DNA of 64,000 nt from an uncultured Magnetospirillum sp. (GTDB taxonomy: Bacteria; Pseudomonadota; Alphaproteobacteria; Rhodospirillales; Magnetospirillaceae), in contig NZ_CAINTR010000214.1 in assembly GCF_903853455.1 (NCBI RefSeq), forward strand, positions 1 to 64,000, in the 5' to 3' direction. The translations under genes and the position numbers were made by a program. The notes below the pieces were generated by a model. That model was not told where the DNA came from, did no database searches, and worked only from the letters and a program-made list of their open reading frames with translations. This document shows, in pieces, positions 10,201-18,300 of this stretch (position 1 is the first letter of the stretch; each line of letters begins with the position of its first letter).

Positions 10201-13200
10201 GCCACATGGGTCCACTGCCCTACGGTCAGGGCTTGGGCGCTTTGCAGCGCGTAGCCGTCGTCCCAGAAGCCGTTGCCGGAGGAATCCTGCCCCATGAAGA
10301 ACAGGTGGCCGTCTACGACTCCCAGCCGCATCTGGGGATCGCTGCCGGAATAATGCTGTTCCTTGCCCAACAGAACCTGTTCGGTCGTCACATCGGCCAG
10401 GTTGATCCACGTCTCCATGGTGAAATCACCGCTGCCCAACGTCGCCAGGGCGCCGGCATTGCCAGCGTCGGCGTATTGGCTGCCGTTGAACGACAGCGCG
10501 CCGGAATTCTGGCGGGCGCCCAGGACGTCGATGGGGCTGTGCACGTCCACCGCCACCGTCTGGGAGAAAATATGGCTGCCGTTGTTGACCGTCAGAACGA
10601 AGCTGTCGACACCCACATAGGTGGTCGCCGGCGTATAGGCGAAACTGCCGTCGGCGGCGACGCTCACCGTGCCGTGGCTCGACCCGGTCTGGAGGCCGTA
10701 GGTGAGGGTGGCGCCGCTGGTATCGGTGGCCACCAGGGTGCCGTGATAGGGCATGCCCTGGGTGACGTCGACCAGATGGTCGTAGACCGGCGGCGAGCCG
10801 GCCGAGACCGTCGCCCCGGTCAGGGTCAGGTCATGGCCGTTACCGGAGGCGTCAGTCGTTCCGGTTCCGGTCCCCGTCCACGCCGCCACCACTCCGGGGG
10901 TGGCGGACGACGGCTGCAGACTCATGGAGGCGGCGACCTCGTCCGGCCCTAAACCGGTGGCCAGCAGGGCGACGTCGGCGATCTGGCCGTGGAAGACGGT
11001 GTTGGTGTCGATGCCGCCGGTAAGGGTCCGGGCGCCGATCAGCAGGTCGTAGGAATTGCTGAGATCCGACACCGGGCCGGTCATGGTCTGCTCCGGCACG
11101 CCGTTGACGTAAAGGGTGTACTGGTCGCCCGAGCGGCTGATGGCCAGATGGGCCCAGTCCCCCACCGTCAGCGGGGTGGTGCCGGCCAGGTTGAACCCCT
11201 GGCTGTGGAACACCGGGAGTCCGTTGCTGTCAAGGTACAGCGACATCACCGGATCGCTGGTGGCATCGCCGGTATCCTTGGCGATGATCATCTGGTTTTT
11301 GCCGAGGGTGCTGGGGTTGACCCAGGCTTCCATGGTGAAGTCGCCGGTGCCGACGTTGAAGATGTTGCCGGCATTGGCGTATTGGCCGCTGCCGGAGAAG
11401 GTCAGCGCCGAGCCCTGGGGCGCGGTGTGGACGATATCGGCATGGTTGCCGGTGGTCCAACTGGCGCCGGCCGAATAGGTGCCGTCATGAGCGCCGGTCA
11501 AATCGTGGGCCACGGTGCCGGAGCCCTCGTCCAACGTCCAATAGCCGACCAGATTGGCGTCGTGGCCGGAGACCGGGCCGTTCATCACCTCGGGGATGGT
11601 GTCGGCCGTCAGGGCGGTATTCCACACCTGCACATCGGCGATGTCGCCGGTGAAGTGGTCCGTTCCGGTCAGACTCTGGCCGATCACCCCGGTGCCGGTG
11701 GTGATGTTGAGATTGCCGTTGATGATCTCCGGGTTGTCGCTGTCGTACACGCCATCCACATAGACCGTCGCCACACCATCCGCCACCGTCACCGCCACGT
11801 GGTGCCACAAGCCGTCATTGACGGTGGCGTTCGACATCACGTCGTTGACGTCGCTGCCACGGTGAATCGCCAGGCCCACATGTCCACCGGAGACGTTCAG
11901 ATAAATCGCGCCGTTGGTGGCGGCGGGATCGCCGATCGCCAGGATGTCCTCGCTCCCCGTTCCGGTGGTGCGGAACCACGCCGCGTAGGTGACGGAATTG
12001 CTGCCGGTGGCGACGTTGCTGATGGCGACGGAATGGGTGGCGTCGAAATGGGCGCCGCGCACCGGCGGCTGGGCGAGATAGGCCGAGCCGCCCAGCACCA
12101 TGTCCGAGGCACCGTCGCCGGCCAGATTCGCCACCGTCCCGGCGGTGGTGTCGTTGAAAGTCCACTGCCCGACCAGATTGGCGGTCAAGGTGGTGCCCAG
12201 ACCATGGGTATCGGCGATCTGAGCCGACGACAGCACCGCGTCCCACAGCTTGAGGTTGTCGAACATGCCCCCGGCCGAGCCGAGGGTCAGCGTGTCGAGA
12301 GTGGACAGCAGGCCTTGCGAGACGTTGACCGTCTCGGCCGGAGTGGTGTTGCCGTCGAGATAGATGTTGGCGTGCGTCCCGTCGAAGGTGATGGCGATAT
12401 GGTGCCAGGTTCCGGCGCCGAGGGCGATGGTGCCTGTTCCCGTGTTGTTGACGCCCAGGGCGAGATGGCCGCCGGCATCGATCCTGGCATCCAGCAGCGG
12501 GGTTCCGTCGCTGTTGCGCAGGCTCAGCAGCGAATGCGCCGAGGCCGCGAGACCAAGCGGCACATTGACGTCGAATTCGACGCTGAGTTGATGGTTGGCG
12601 AATGCCGAGGCCGCGATCTTGGCCGAAGCCGCAACGCTGGAGCCCGTGCTGGCCAGCACCCCGGTCGCCTCGGTAACGCCGAGGATCGTGGTCGCGGGGG
12701 CCGTCGCCGACACGGCGATGGTGAAGGTCTTGCTGTCGGTGCCGCCGTTCCCGTCGCTGACGGTGACGCCGACACTGTCCGAGCCCGAATAACCGGCATT
12801 CGGCGTGTAGGACAATATCCCGTTGACCACGGTGGCGGTGCCATGCGCCGGCAGCGAATTGCCACCGGTCAGGGTATAGGTCAGCACGTCGCCGCTATCC
12901 ACATCGCTGGCCGACAGCGTCTCGGTCACGGTGGTGTCGAGATTGGTCGCGATGGCGAGGGTGGGAGAGAGATGGTTGGCATCGACGACACCGGCCAGGA
13001 CCGGCGGCGTGTTCGTGAAGGTGATGAAATCGCTGGCCGCCGGCGCGGTGGTGACCCCCATCAATTCGATCACGGTACCATCCAAGGGGCTTCCGCCCTC
13101 GAAGGCCAGCCAGCCATTGGTGCCGTTGGTCAGGAACGCCAGGGTGGGATGGTCCACGGCGGGCAAGGAGAAGATCGAACTGGTGATGTTGAAGAGCCAG

Positions 13201-15338
13201 TTCCCATTGGGGTTGTAGTCCAACGCCGCGATCGCATGCGTCAGGTCGATCTTGTCGGTGCCGGAATGGAAATCGGTGATGACCAACGGCTTACCCAGCG
13301 TTCCGGCATTGGCGGCGATGACGAAGGTGTCGTTGCCGGCGCCGCCGGTAACCATGTCGCCGCCACTTCCGGCATTGAGGGTGTCGTTGCCGCCGCCGCC
13401 GATGACCGTCGTCACCAAAGCGTCGCCGGTGGTGTCGACGACGACCCCGCCGGTGGAGGCCGAGGCGTCCACGGTGGTGAAACCGGCCGACGAGGCATGG
13501 CTGCCGAGGACGACACTCAGGGGCGTGCCGCCGGTATTGACCAGGTTCAGCGTCCCGATCCCGCTCACATGGCTGAAGGCGCTGTCGGCGAGGGTGCCGC
13601 CGGACAGCACCAGATGATCGGCGCCCGAGTTGCCGGTGACGGTGTCGCTGGCGCCGAGGTCGCCATGCAGCAGGAAGGTGGTTGGGTCGCTGCCGCCCAG
13701 CAGAGTGTCGCTGCCGCCCGAACCGGCGTCGAGCACGGTGACGCCGACGCCAGCCACGATGGTGTCGTTGCCGGCGCCGCCGGTCAAAGCCATGGTCGTC
13801 GTGCCGGTAATGCTCAGCCGCTGGCTAAAGACGCCCGCGCCGTCCGCATCCGCCCCCTGCCAGGTGACCTCGACGCTGCCATCCGCCAGGGTGGTGGCAT
13901 GGGCGTTGACGTTGGCGCCATTGTAACCAACGGAGGAAATCTGGAACTCGGAGCCAACCACGCCCCCGGCGGCGTCGAAACGCTGGCCGAAGACATAGTG
14001 AGCGCCCCCTCCGCCAGTCACGGCATCGTCCCACACCGCCAGAAAACCGCCGTCATGGAGCGCGGTGACCGACGGCCAAGCCTGATAGCCAGTGCCGGCG
14101 GTGTTGACCTGGAACTCCGTCCCCTGCGCGACACCACTGGCGTTGTAGCGCTGGCCATAGACGTTGAAGGCGCTGTCCGTCTGGCTGCCTTGCCACATGA
14201 CGATGAAGCCGCCATCGGCCAAAGCGGTCGCCGAAGCACCCCACTGGTCGCTGGCGACGGCGGTGTTGACCGGGAACTGCCCGAGCAGCGTGCCGGAGGA
14301 ATTGATGATCTGCCCGAAAATACCCCTGCCCTCAGCGTCGGAGCTCGTCCACAGCGCAACCACGTCGCCATTGGGCAGGGCGCAGATCGACTTCACCACG
14401 TCGGTAAGGGCGTTGGAGGAAATCTGGGTTTCTCCGCCAACCACGGCACCGCTGGCGTCGAAACGCTGGCCGAAGAGGTAATAGCCGCCCAGGGACGAGG
14501 TTCCCGCATGGTCGCTATGCCAGATCGCGTAGAACCCGCCATCGGAAGTCGCCGTCACCTGCGGCAATGCCTGATAACCGGCTGTGGTGGTGTTGACCAG
14601 GAATTCGCTACCCGGCGTGCCGCTGACCGGCCATGTCGCCGGGAATATCCGCCCATAGGTCCCCCAGTCGCCAGCCGCATCCTGACCCATGCTGCTCCAC
14701 AGCATGACGAAACGGCCGTCATTCAATCCGGCGACCACCGGAGTAATCTGATCGTTGGCAGTGGTGGTGTTGATCTGGAACTCGGCACCCATCGGAGTTC
14801 CCGACGCGTCGTAGCGTCGGGCGAAGGAGTCCTGGCCGTTGGCGGTAGGGCTGTCCCACGTCACCAGATAGCCGCCATCGTGCAGTGCCGTGATCGTGCT
14901 GTCGTTCTGATTTCCGGCCGTGGTGGTGTTGACCTGGGTCACCGTGCCGGCGGCGGTGAGCGTCCCGGGCCCGGTCCCAGCCATGCTCGTCACCGACAGG
15001 CTGCCGTCGGAGAACCGCAGCGTCTCCACCCCGTTGAGGGTGGTGGCATAGCCGCTCGAGGAATCGTTCACCACCACGTCGCCCTGGCCGTCGCCGGCGA
15101 TGGTGTAGCTGGACTCGGCTCCCTGGAAGATGGCGGTGTCGTTGCCGGCGCCGCCGTTGATGGTGCTGTCGCCGCCCGATCCCACATGGATGGTGTCGTT
15201 GCCGGCGCCGCCGTTGACCACGTTGATACCGGCCGACACGTTGATGACGTCGTCGCCCGATCCGCCGGTGAGGGTGATCTGCCCGGCGGACGGCGATGGA
15301 CAGGCTATGGCCGTCGGAGAAGGACAGGGTCTCCACAT
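4293..15338 (-). CDS. giant RTX/LamG/cadherin-like secreted protein, C-terminal frame (split by frameshift)
   Basis: This is the downstream 11-kb frame of a giant type I secretion substrate. Its ATG at 15338 only appears in-frame by chance inside the overlap; the coherent sequence begins near 15,285 with hemolysin-type calcium repeats (GGAGNDT). In order it has: seven DGGF/VxW repeats forming a probable beta-propeller (about 13,800-14,900); more RTX repeats with an ITDFHSGTDKIDL segment; a cadherin-like domain; eight LamG-like jelly-roll domains (about 7,000-12,700) with interleaved cadherin-like linkers; further cadherin-like domains; a beta-helix-like region of GTLTGSGT-type repeats; and a C-terminal region rich in Gly/Asn/Asp that should carry the secretion signal. 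It is expected to be exported to the cell surface, bind Ca2+ and probably glycans. No exporter genes are adjacent. It is continuous with the frame at 14719-24801. Confidence 0.85.
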   Translation of the reverse strand: MWRPCPSPTAIACPSPSAGQITLTGGSGDDVINVSAGINVVNGGAGNDTIHVGSGGDSTINGGAGNDTAIFQGAESSYTIAGDGQGDVVVNDSSSGYATTLNGVETLRFSDGSLSVTSMAGTGPGTLTAAGTVTQVNTTTAGNQNDSTITALHDGGYLVTWDSPTANGQDSFARRYDASGTPMGAEFQINTTTANDQITPVVAGLNDGRFVMLWSSMGQDAAGDWGTYGRIFPATWPVSGTPGSEFLVNTTTAGYQALPQVTATSDGGFYAIWHSDHAGTSSLGGYYLFGQRFDASGAVVGGETQISSNALTDVVKSICALPNGDVVALWTSSDAEGRGIFGQIINSSGTLLGQFPVNTAVASDQWGASATALADGGFIVMWQGSQTDSAFNVYGQRYNASGVAQGTEFQVNTAGTGYQAWPSVTALHDGGFLAVWDDAVTGGGGAHYVFGQRFDAAGGVVGSEFQISSVGYNGANVNAHATTLADGSVEVTWQGADADGAGVFSQRLSITGTTTMALTGGAGNDTIVAGVGVTVLDAGSGGSDTLLGGSDPTTFLLHGDLGASDTVTGNSGADHLVLSGGTLADSAFSHVSGIGTLNLVNTGGTPLSVVLGSHASSAGFTTVDASASTGGVVVDTTGDALVTTVIGGGGNDTLNAGSGGDMVTGGAGNDTFVIAANAGTLGKPLVITDFHSGTDKIDLTHAIAALDYNPNGNWLFNITSSIFSLPAVDHPTLAFLTNGTNGWLAFEGGSPLDGTVIELMGVTTAPAASDFITFTNTPPVLAGVVDANHLSPTLAIATNLDTTVTETLSASDVDSGDVLTYTLTGGNSLPAHGTATVVNGILSYTPNAGYSGSDSVGVTVSDGNGGTDSKTFTIAVSATAPATTILGVTEATGVLASTGSSVAASAKIAASAFANHQLSVEFDVNVPLGLAASAHSLLSLRNSDGTPLLDARIDAGGHLALGVNNTGTGTIALGAGTWHHIAITFDGTHANIYLDGNTTPAETVNVSQGLLSTLDTLTLGSAGGMFDNLKLWDAVLSSAQIADTHGLGTTLTANLVGQWTFNDTTAGTVANLAGDGASDMVLGGSAYLAQPPVRGAHFDATHSVAISNVATGSNSVTYAAWFRTTGTGSEDILAIGDPAATNGAIYLNVSGGHVGLAIHRGSDVNDVMSNATVNDGLWHHVAVTVADGVATVYVDGVYDSDNPEIINGNLNITTGTGVIGQSLTGTDHFTGDIADVQVWNTALTADTIPEVMNGPVSGHDANLVGYWTLDEGSGTVAHDLTGAHDGTYSAGASWTTGNHADIVHTAPQGSALTFSGSGQYANAGNIFNVGTGDFTMEAWVNPSTLGKNQMIIAKDTGDATSDPVMSLYLDSNGLPVFHSQGFNLAGTTPLTVGDWAHLAISRSGDQYTLYVNGVPEQTMTGPVSDLSNSYDLLIGARTLTGGIDTNTVFHGQIADVALLATGLGPDEVAASMSLQPSSATPGVVAAWTGTGTGTTDASGNGHDLTLTGATVSAGSPPVYDHLVDVTQGMPYHGTLVATDTSGATLTYGLQTGSSHGTVSVAADGSFAYTPATTYVGVDSFVLTVNNGSHIFSQTVAVDVHSPIDVLGARQNSGALSFNGSQYADAGNAGALATLGSGDFTMETWINLADVTTEQVLLGKEQHYSGSDPQMRLGVVDGHLFFMGQDSSGNGFWDDGYALQSAQALTVGQWTHVAVTRHGDEFTLYIDGKADTTTTLAMTSMATSSDLLIGETIVDGNPDHGVKGEVTDVQVWDHARSATEMAQSYNQVLSGDQSGLIGYWNGTGLADLSGNGHDLTLPDGSAVVPPAHALHFDGSTSIASQANLDLGSHTVEAWIRTSDAAGGWDGGIFSTKGNDPTAQWVQMSVYDGKLEAEVKSTSASATAGFAYGKSYLGSTNIADGLWHNVAYSVDIANNSLTLYVDGVQESTTTFGGWDGDISGLSVSALAQIGTMRDDYAKFTGDIADVQVWDGALSADQIQQNMNTEPTGSETGLLANWRLDDASGATTLVDAHNNLIPLVVPPETHDGTVTGSLTSVATGLTADEPQTGLHFNGSSYVTSSNAINLASHSVDAWVHIAPGTPSWVGIFSTETNSNNNQPWIQMVVSDGKLHVQAVSTAYGDGTSTVKDYEGDAIIADGAWHNVAYTLDTASDTLKLYVDGVLQTITANADGSLTDFDVNTPVRIGNNRDGNGALSNGNIADVTVWDSALSATQIHQVMTTEPTGDEVGLVANWRLDEASNATTVVDSHTASSLTSVETSAPIYDQSFTAEYGGVPYHGDLAGTSSVNGATLSWQPEGGSVGTPMDTAHGSVTINADGSFTYTPASNWHGVDSFTVQATGSDGTSVEKVIAIDVPSPVDPIGVAAAGGSLQFNGSQLASNSSILLSSQSFSFEFWANQAEPSATQTLLAQTGAFSVTLDNDHILHFAMEGGGEITVNGVQVGQWTHWAGSYDAATHTMNLYEDGQLVGTATGPSSFTGTGSLVVGNDVSGGTNGFIGQMDEVRLFNTALSAADVASDQLTKTPANTDALIADWTMDKVLNTTHPYVADSSAAGHDLTLGAGSGYDATVPLYVNTAGQALAFDGAADHVSFTNATLAAHPLTAITIEGWIRTSGADGTIMVIGDTTGSGSGITVDVNGGHLGFTVGNGSEVGSGISVDDGVWHYVALTLSGGTANLYLDGNSIPVATVSGQASLSISNGSGSFGGGFGGDMSDLRVWDYARTGSEIASNMDHRLTGQEAGLVDNWRLDDVYSLEGRYAPDTTGNAEGAVSGATTTDVKPTVYSDTTMTREDTTTRGSLAIVDTDNPSATFTTTLTQQAAHGTVTLDDALGYSYTPDAHYFGSDSFVVAIDDGRGGSLTYETVGVQVKETHEAPQVSGAGDFTTDTSGLHVLGLSVADPIGELGFQKYQVTLSDSHGLITLNTTGGLTFGTNGVNGTNSVIVTGTLDRINAALATATYVAGPSFTTDTLNLTVVDISADSAGDSLVTSSAMAVTVADRAPTITSSGLLRIPGGGGTGSSTFHATDPEGETLTYFGTVAVAGQGPSHGTLTLTNSSTGAYTYTANSGYFGSDSFTWSVADTAGNITQQTERVEIYSQAEVTVAVDSDFAGITNPAYALAKLSGATITHSSGDLVLGGLELMSTLSVASSMTVTNGTTLTLDVGGTVGANSLLDMANGTVLLGANALLKSGGLVAMTGGGTLTGSGTLQQTGGNLTLSGIGNDIGVAFQNAAATLLLVTAVNGGSAAEFNHGFDNLGAIQLDSAAGSNATYASALTIDGTLINDGSLTSTGTLGSGGHHSLTAAAFDNDGAVQVGHDLWITTDTFLNQGSLILSGATLTVQDDTSHTNSTHAAFTSTGVISGSGLISDQDAAFVNHGYITPGNNAAFGTLHVSGDMVLASDSHVVLDVSQGGSFGANDLLWDSGTLTLGGDLVVNDHGVHSTSATLLEWATVSGEFNSIHGLDDSANAWLLDPVFSAGSLTVTGHGATVLGANSLFSDTSGANNYVIGDKSGGDEVHLGGGADVFVGHGGGNTVGVSDTAFHFLDGGTAGNNELVWEGAASSVLDFTKLQTNAVQNFDVLKLGTNGANTTVLDLSHLTSMTNGTNAVTGTTHSLVVIGSDQNTSTVSFADAGWHVDGQAALTVNGHQDSYTQYSNGDVHVLVDSHTHVA
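7000..12700 (-). repeat. array of eight LamG-like domains
   Basis: Within the giant gene a W-x-H-x-A ... LY-x-DG signature occurs eight times. Examples are WHHIAITFDG, WHHVAVTVADG, WAHLAISRSG, WTHVAVTRHG, two WHNVAY copies, WTHWAGSYD and WHYVALTLSG. Each is followed by DVQVWD or a similar strand and by an NWRLDD/GYWTLDE segment. The array is interrupted by cadherin-like linkers that begin SPIDVLG or SPVDPIG. LamG folds commonly bind carbohydrates. Confidence 0.8.
13800..14900 (-). repeat. seven tandem DGGF/VxW repeats, probable beta-propeller
   Basis: Seven units of about 50-55 residues follow the pattern T.L.DGGF.V.W....(D)......GQR(F/Y)(D/N)ASG...G.EF.(V/I)NT. The number and unit length match a seven-bladed beta-propeller. 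A related set of seven units lies in the other half of the gene at about 16,810-17,850. Confidence 0.6.
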
Positions 15339-18300
15339 TGCTGAGGGTCAGGTTGCCGCCGGTATACGAAGCGGAAAGATTGCCTGCCGATCCCATCAAC
15401 GTGGTGTTGGCCTCGGTGGTCAGGATCGTCGCCACGTCAGCCCCGCTGCCGCCCAGCAGGGTGTCGGTGCCGGCACCGGCCAGGAAGGTCACGCCGGCGG
15501 TGTCGCCGCTGGCGTTCACGGTCACGTTGCTGCCGGCCATGGTCGCCGTGGCGTCGACGATCTTGATCCCGGCGGCGACGGCGGCGCTTCCCAGGGTGAT
15601 GCTGGCGGAGGACAGGCTGAATCCCAGCCCCAGATGATCGACCCCGCTGACATTGGTGAAGGCGTTGTCGGCCAGGAAAGCCGAACTTCCGGCAAGGGAC
15701 AGCGTGTTGTGGTGGCCGGTGCCGCCGATGATGGTGTCGGCGCTGCTGAGCTGGCTGCCGTTGAACAGGAACGTATGGTCGCCGGCGGTGCTCTGGATGA
15801 ACTCGTTGCCGGAGCCGGCCTGCACCAGGGTGTTGGACGCATCGACCACCAGATGGTCGTTGCCGAAGCCGCCGATGATGGTGGCGCCGTTGCCCGCCAC
15901 CGTGACGGTGCCGTCATAGAATTGGAGGCTCTGGGTGATGCCGCCGGTGATGGTGTCGGTGAATCCGCCGCCGGTCACGGTGGTGGTGGCGCCGCTGACC
16001 GTGATGGTGTGGCCGGACTCGGATTCCTGCAAGACCAGCGTATCGACGCCGGTGCCGCCCTTCAGGGTGTTGTTGCCGGAGCCGACGACCAGGGTCTCGG
16101 TATTGGTGTTGGTGCTGACATCGACCGTCACCCCGGCGGTGACGCCGCTGGCCCAGACCTGGTTGATGCCCGCCGCCGCCGCATGGGCGCCCAGCGTCAC
16201 GGTGCCGCCGATGAAGTTGCCGTCCAGGTCCAGGGTCTGGACGTTGGTCACGCTGGTGAAGGCCGCGTCGCCGATGGCGGAGATGGTGCCGCCGGTGCTG
16301 TTGCTGTCGTCGGTGAAGCTGATGGAGTTGAAATAGGGACCGCCGGCCCCCGTCACCGTGCCGCCGCTGGTGATGCCGGCGAGGTCGATGCGGAAATGGG
16401 TGTTGGCGGCTCCGCCGATCAGGATGTCGGCACCACCGCCGCCGTCCAGGGTGTAGTCGCCCAGCGCGGCGTTGCTGCCGCCCTGGATGACGTCGGCATA
16501 GCTCGATCCCCGCACCGAGGCGATGTTGACCAGGGTGTCGATGCCGCCATCGCCGTTCCTGGCCGTGCCGGCGGCCACGCCGGTGATCGTGCCGGAGCTC
16601 AATACGGAGGTGGACAGGTTGACCGCCACGGCCGCCTGGGCGTTCTCGTAATCGACGCCGGTGCCGCCGCCGGCATTGCCGGTCAGCGTGTTGTTGCCCG
16701 CCCCGCCGGACAGCGTCTGGTTGGCGCCGCCGGTGAGGGAATCGTTGCCCGCCCCGCCGACGATGCTGTCCATGGCGAACAGCGTGTCGGTATAGCCGTC
16801 CCCCGTCACCGTCGCGGTCTGGACCGGGGTTCCCATGGCGTCGAAATGCTGGCTCTTCATGGCGCCGGCGGAGGTGTCGTGCCACTCCAGCACGAAGCCG
16901 CCATTGCCGCCGATGGGGGCGACGTTGAGGCCCATGGCGTTGGGCATCGCCGCCTGGAACGAATGCCCCACCGGCTGGCCGTCGGCCCCCATGATCTGGC
17001 CGTGCATCACCGCGCTCGCGCCGGACCCAGTCTCCCATACCACCACATAGTCGCCATTGGTCAGGCGGGCGGTCTGCAACGACGAAATCGACCCGGTGGT
17101 CAGGGGAGCGCCGCTGTAATCGCGGATGCTGCCGTCGGCGTTGAGCACCTCGGTATAAAGGCTCTCGCCGGCGCCGCTGCCTTCCGTCCATACCACCGCG
17201 AAACCGCCATCCTGCAGCGCCGTCGCCTTGAAACCGGACAGGGCGCCGTGACCGATGGTGAACTCGGTGCCGACCTGAGTGCCGGCGGCGGTGAAGACCT
17301 GCCCGTCGAGATAGCCGGTATGGGTGCCGCCCGTCACGCTCCACAGGCCGACCAGATTCTGGGTGCCGCCCAGCAGGCCGATCAGCCCCATGCCGGTGCC
17401 TACCGTCTCCGTCCCCGGGTTGATCTGGAACGACGCCAGCGAGCCACCGGTGGTCAGGTCGAAGGTCTCGACCGTCGCGGTGCCGCCGCTGATCCATGCC
17501 GCCGCCACGCCGGTGGCGGTGGTGACGGTGCCAGTGGTGGTGAGCAGGCCGGTGATGTTGCTGATCGCCGTGTCGGCGGTGTCGGCGCCGATGGTGATCG
17601 GCCCGGTGGCGGGGGTGATGCTGTTGGTGCCGACCGTCCACGATTCCCACTGGGTATGGGTGCCGTTGCTCCAGGCGGCGGCGACACCCACATTGATCAG
17701 CCCGGCGGTGGTGAGGGATAGGGTCCCCGTCGCCAGCGAGAAGCTGTCGCCGGTAATAATGTGGTCGAACTGGTCGTAGGCCTGGCCGGTCAGGGTGCCG
17801 TTGCTCACCCACATGCCGACGTAATCGCCGCTGGTGTTGCCGATCACCTTTTCATTGGAGAAGCTGCCGGTGGTCAGGGTCGCGGCCGCCGCCGCCGTCA
17901 CCGTCACGCTGTCGGTGGCGGGCAGCAGTGCGAAATTCGCCTTGCCGCCATAGATCCGATCATTGCCGTGGCTGGTGTCGATGACGCTGCTGCCGATCAC
18001 CGTCTGGTTGCCGCCGCCGAGGAAGAACTGGTCCTCGCCGCCGCCGCTGATCAGCGTCGCCTCGCCCAGGGTGCCGACGATGATCTCGTCGGCGCTGGTA
18101 CCGGTGATGGTAGCGGCATGGATCGCGGCACTCGTCATGGTGGCGGCGCCGGTCAGGCCGATCATCCTGGTGCTGGGATGGCTTTCATTGGCGTGGGTGA
18201 TGTGGTCGATGCCCGCCCCTGTGCCGGCGAACTGGCCCTGAACCACCATGGTGCCGCCGCCCGCCGCTCCGGTCAGCTGCAACTTCAGGTCGTTGCCCGA

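Noticed and set aside
10989..15344. 1,451-residue plus-strand frame, and similar long plus-strand frames from 2.4 to 24 kb
   Set aside because: These are mirror frames of the giant minus-strand gene, with low-complexity Gly/Val/Arg composition and no domains.
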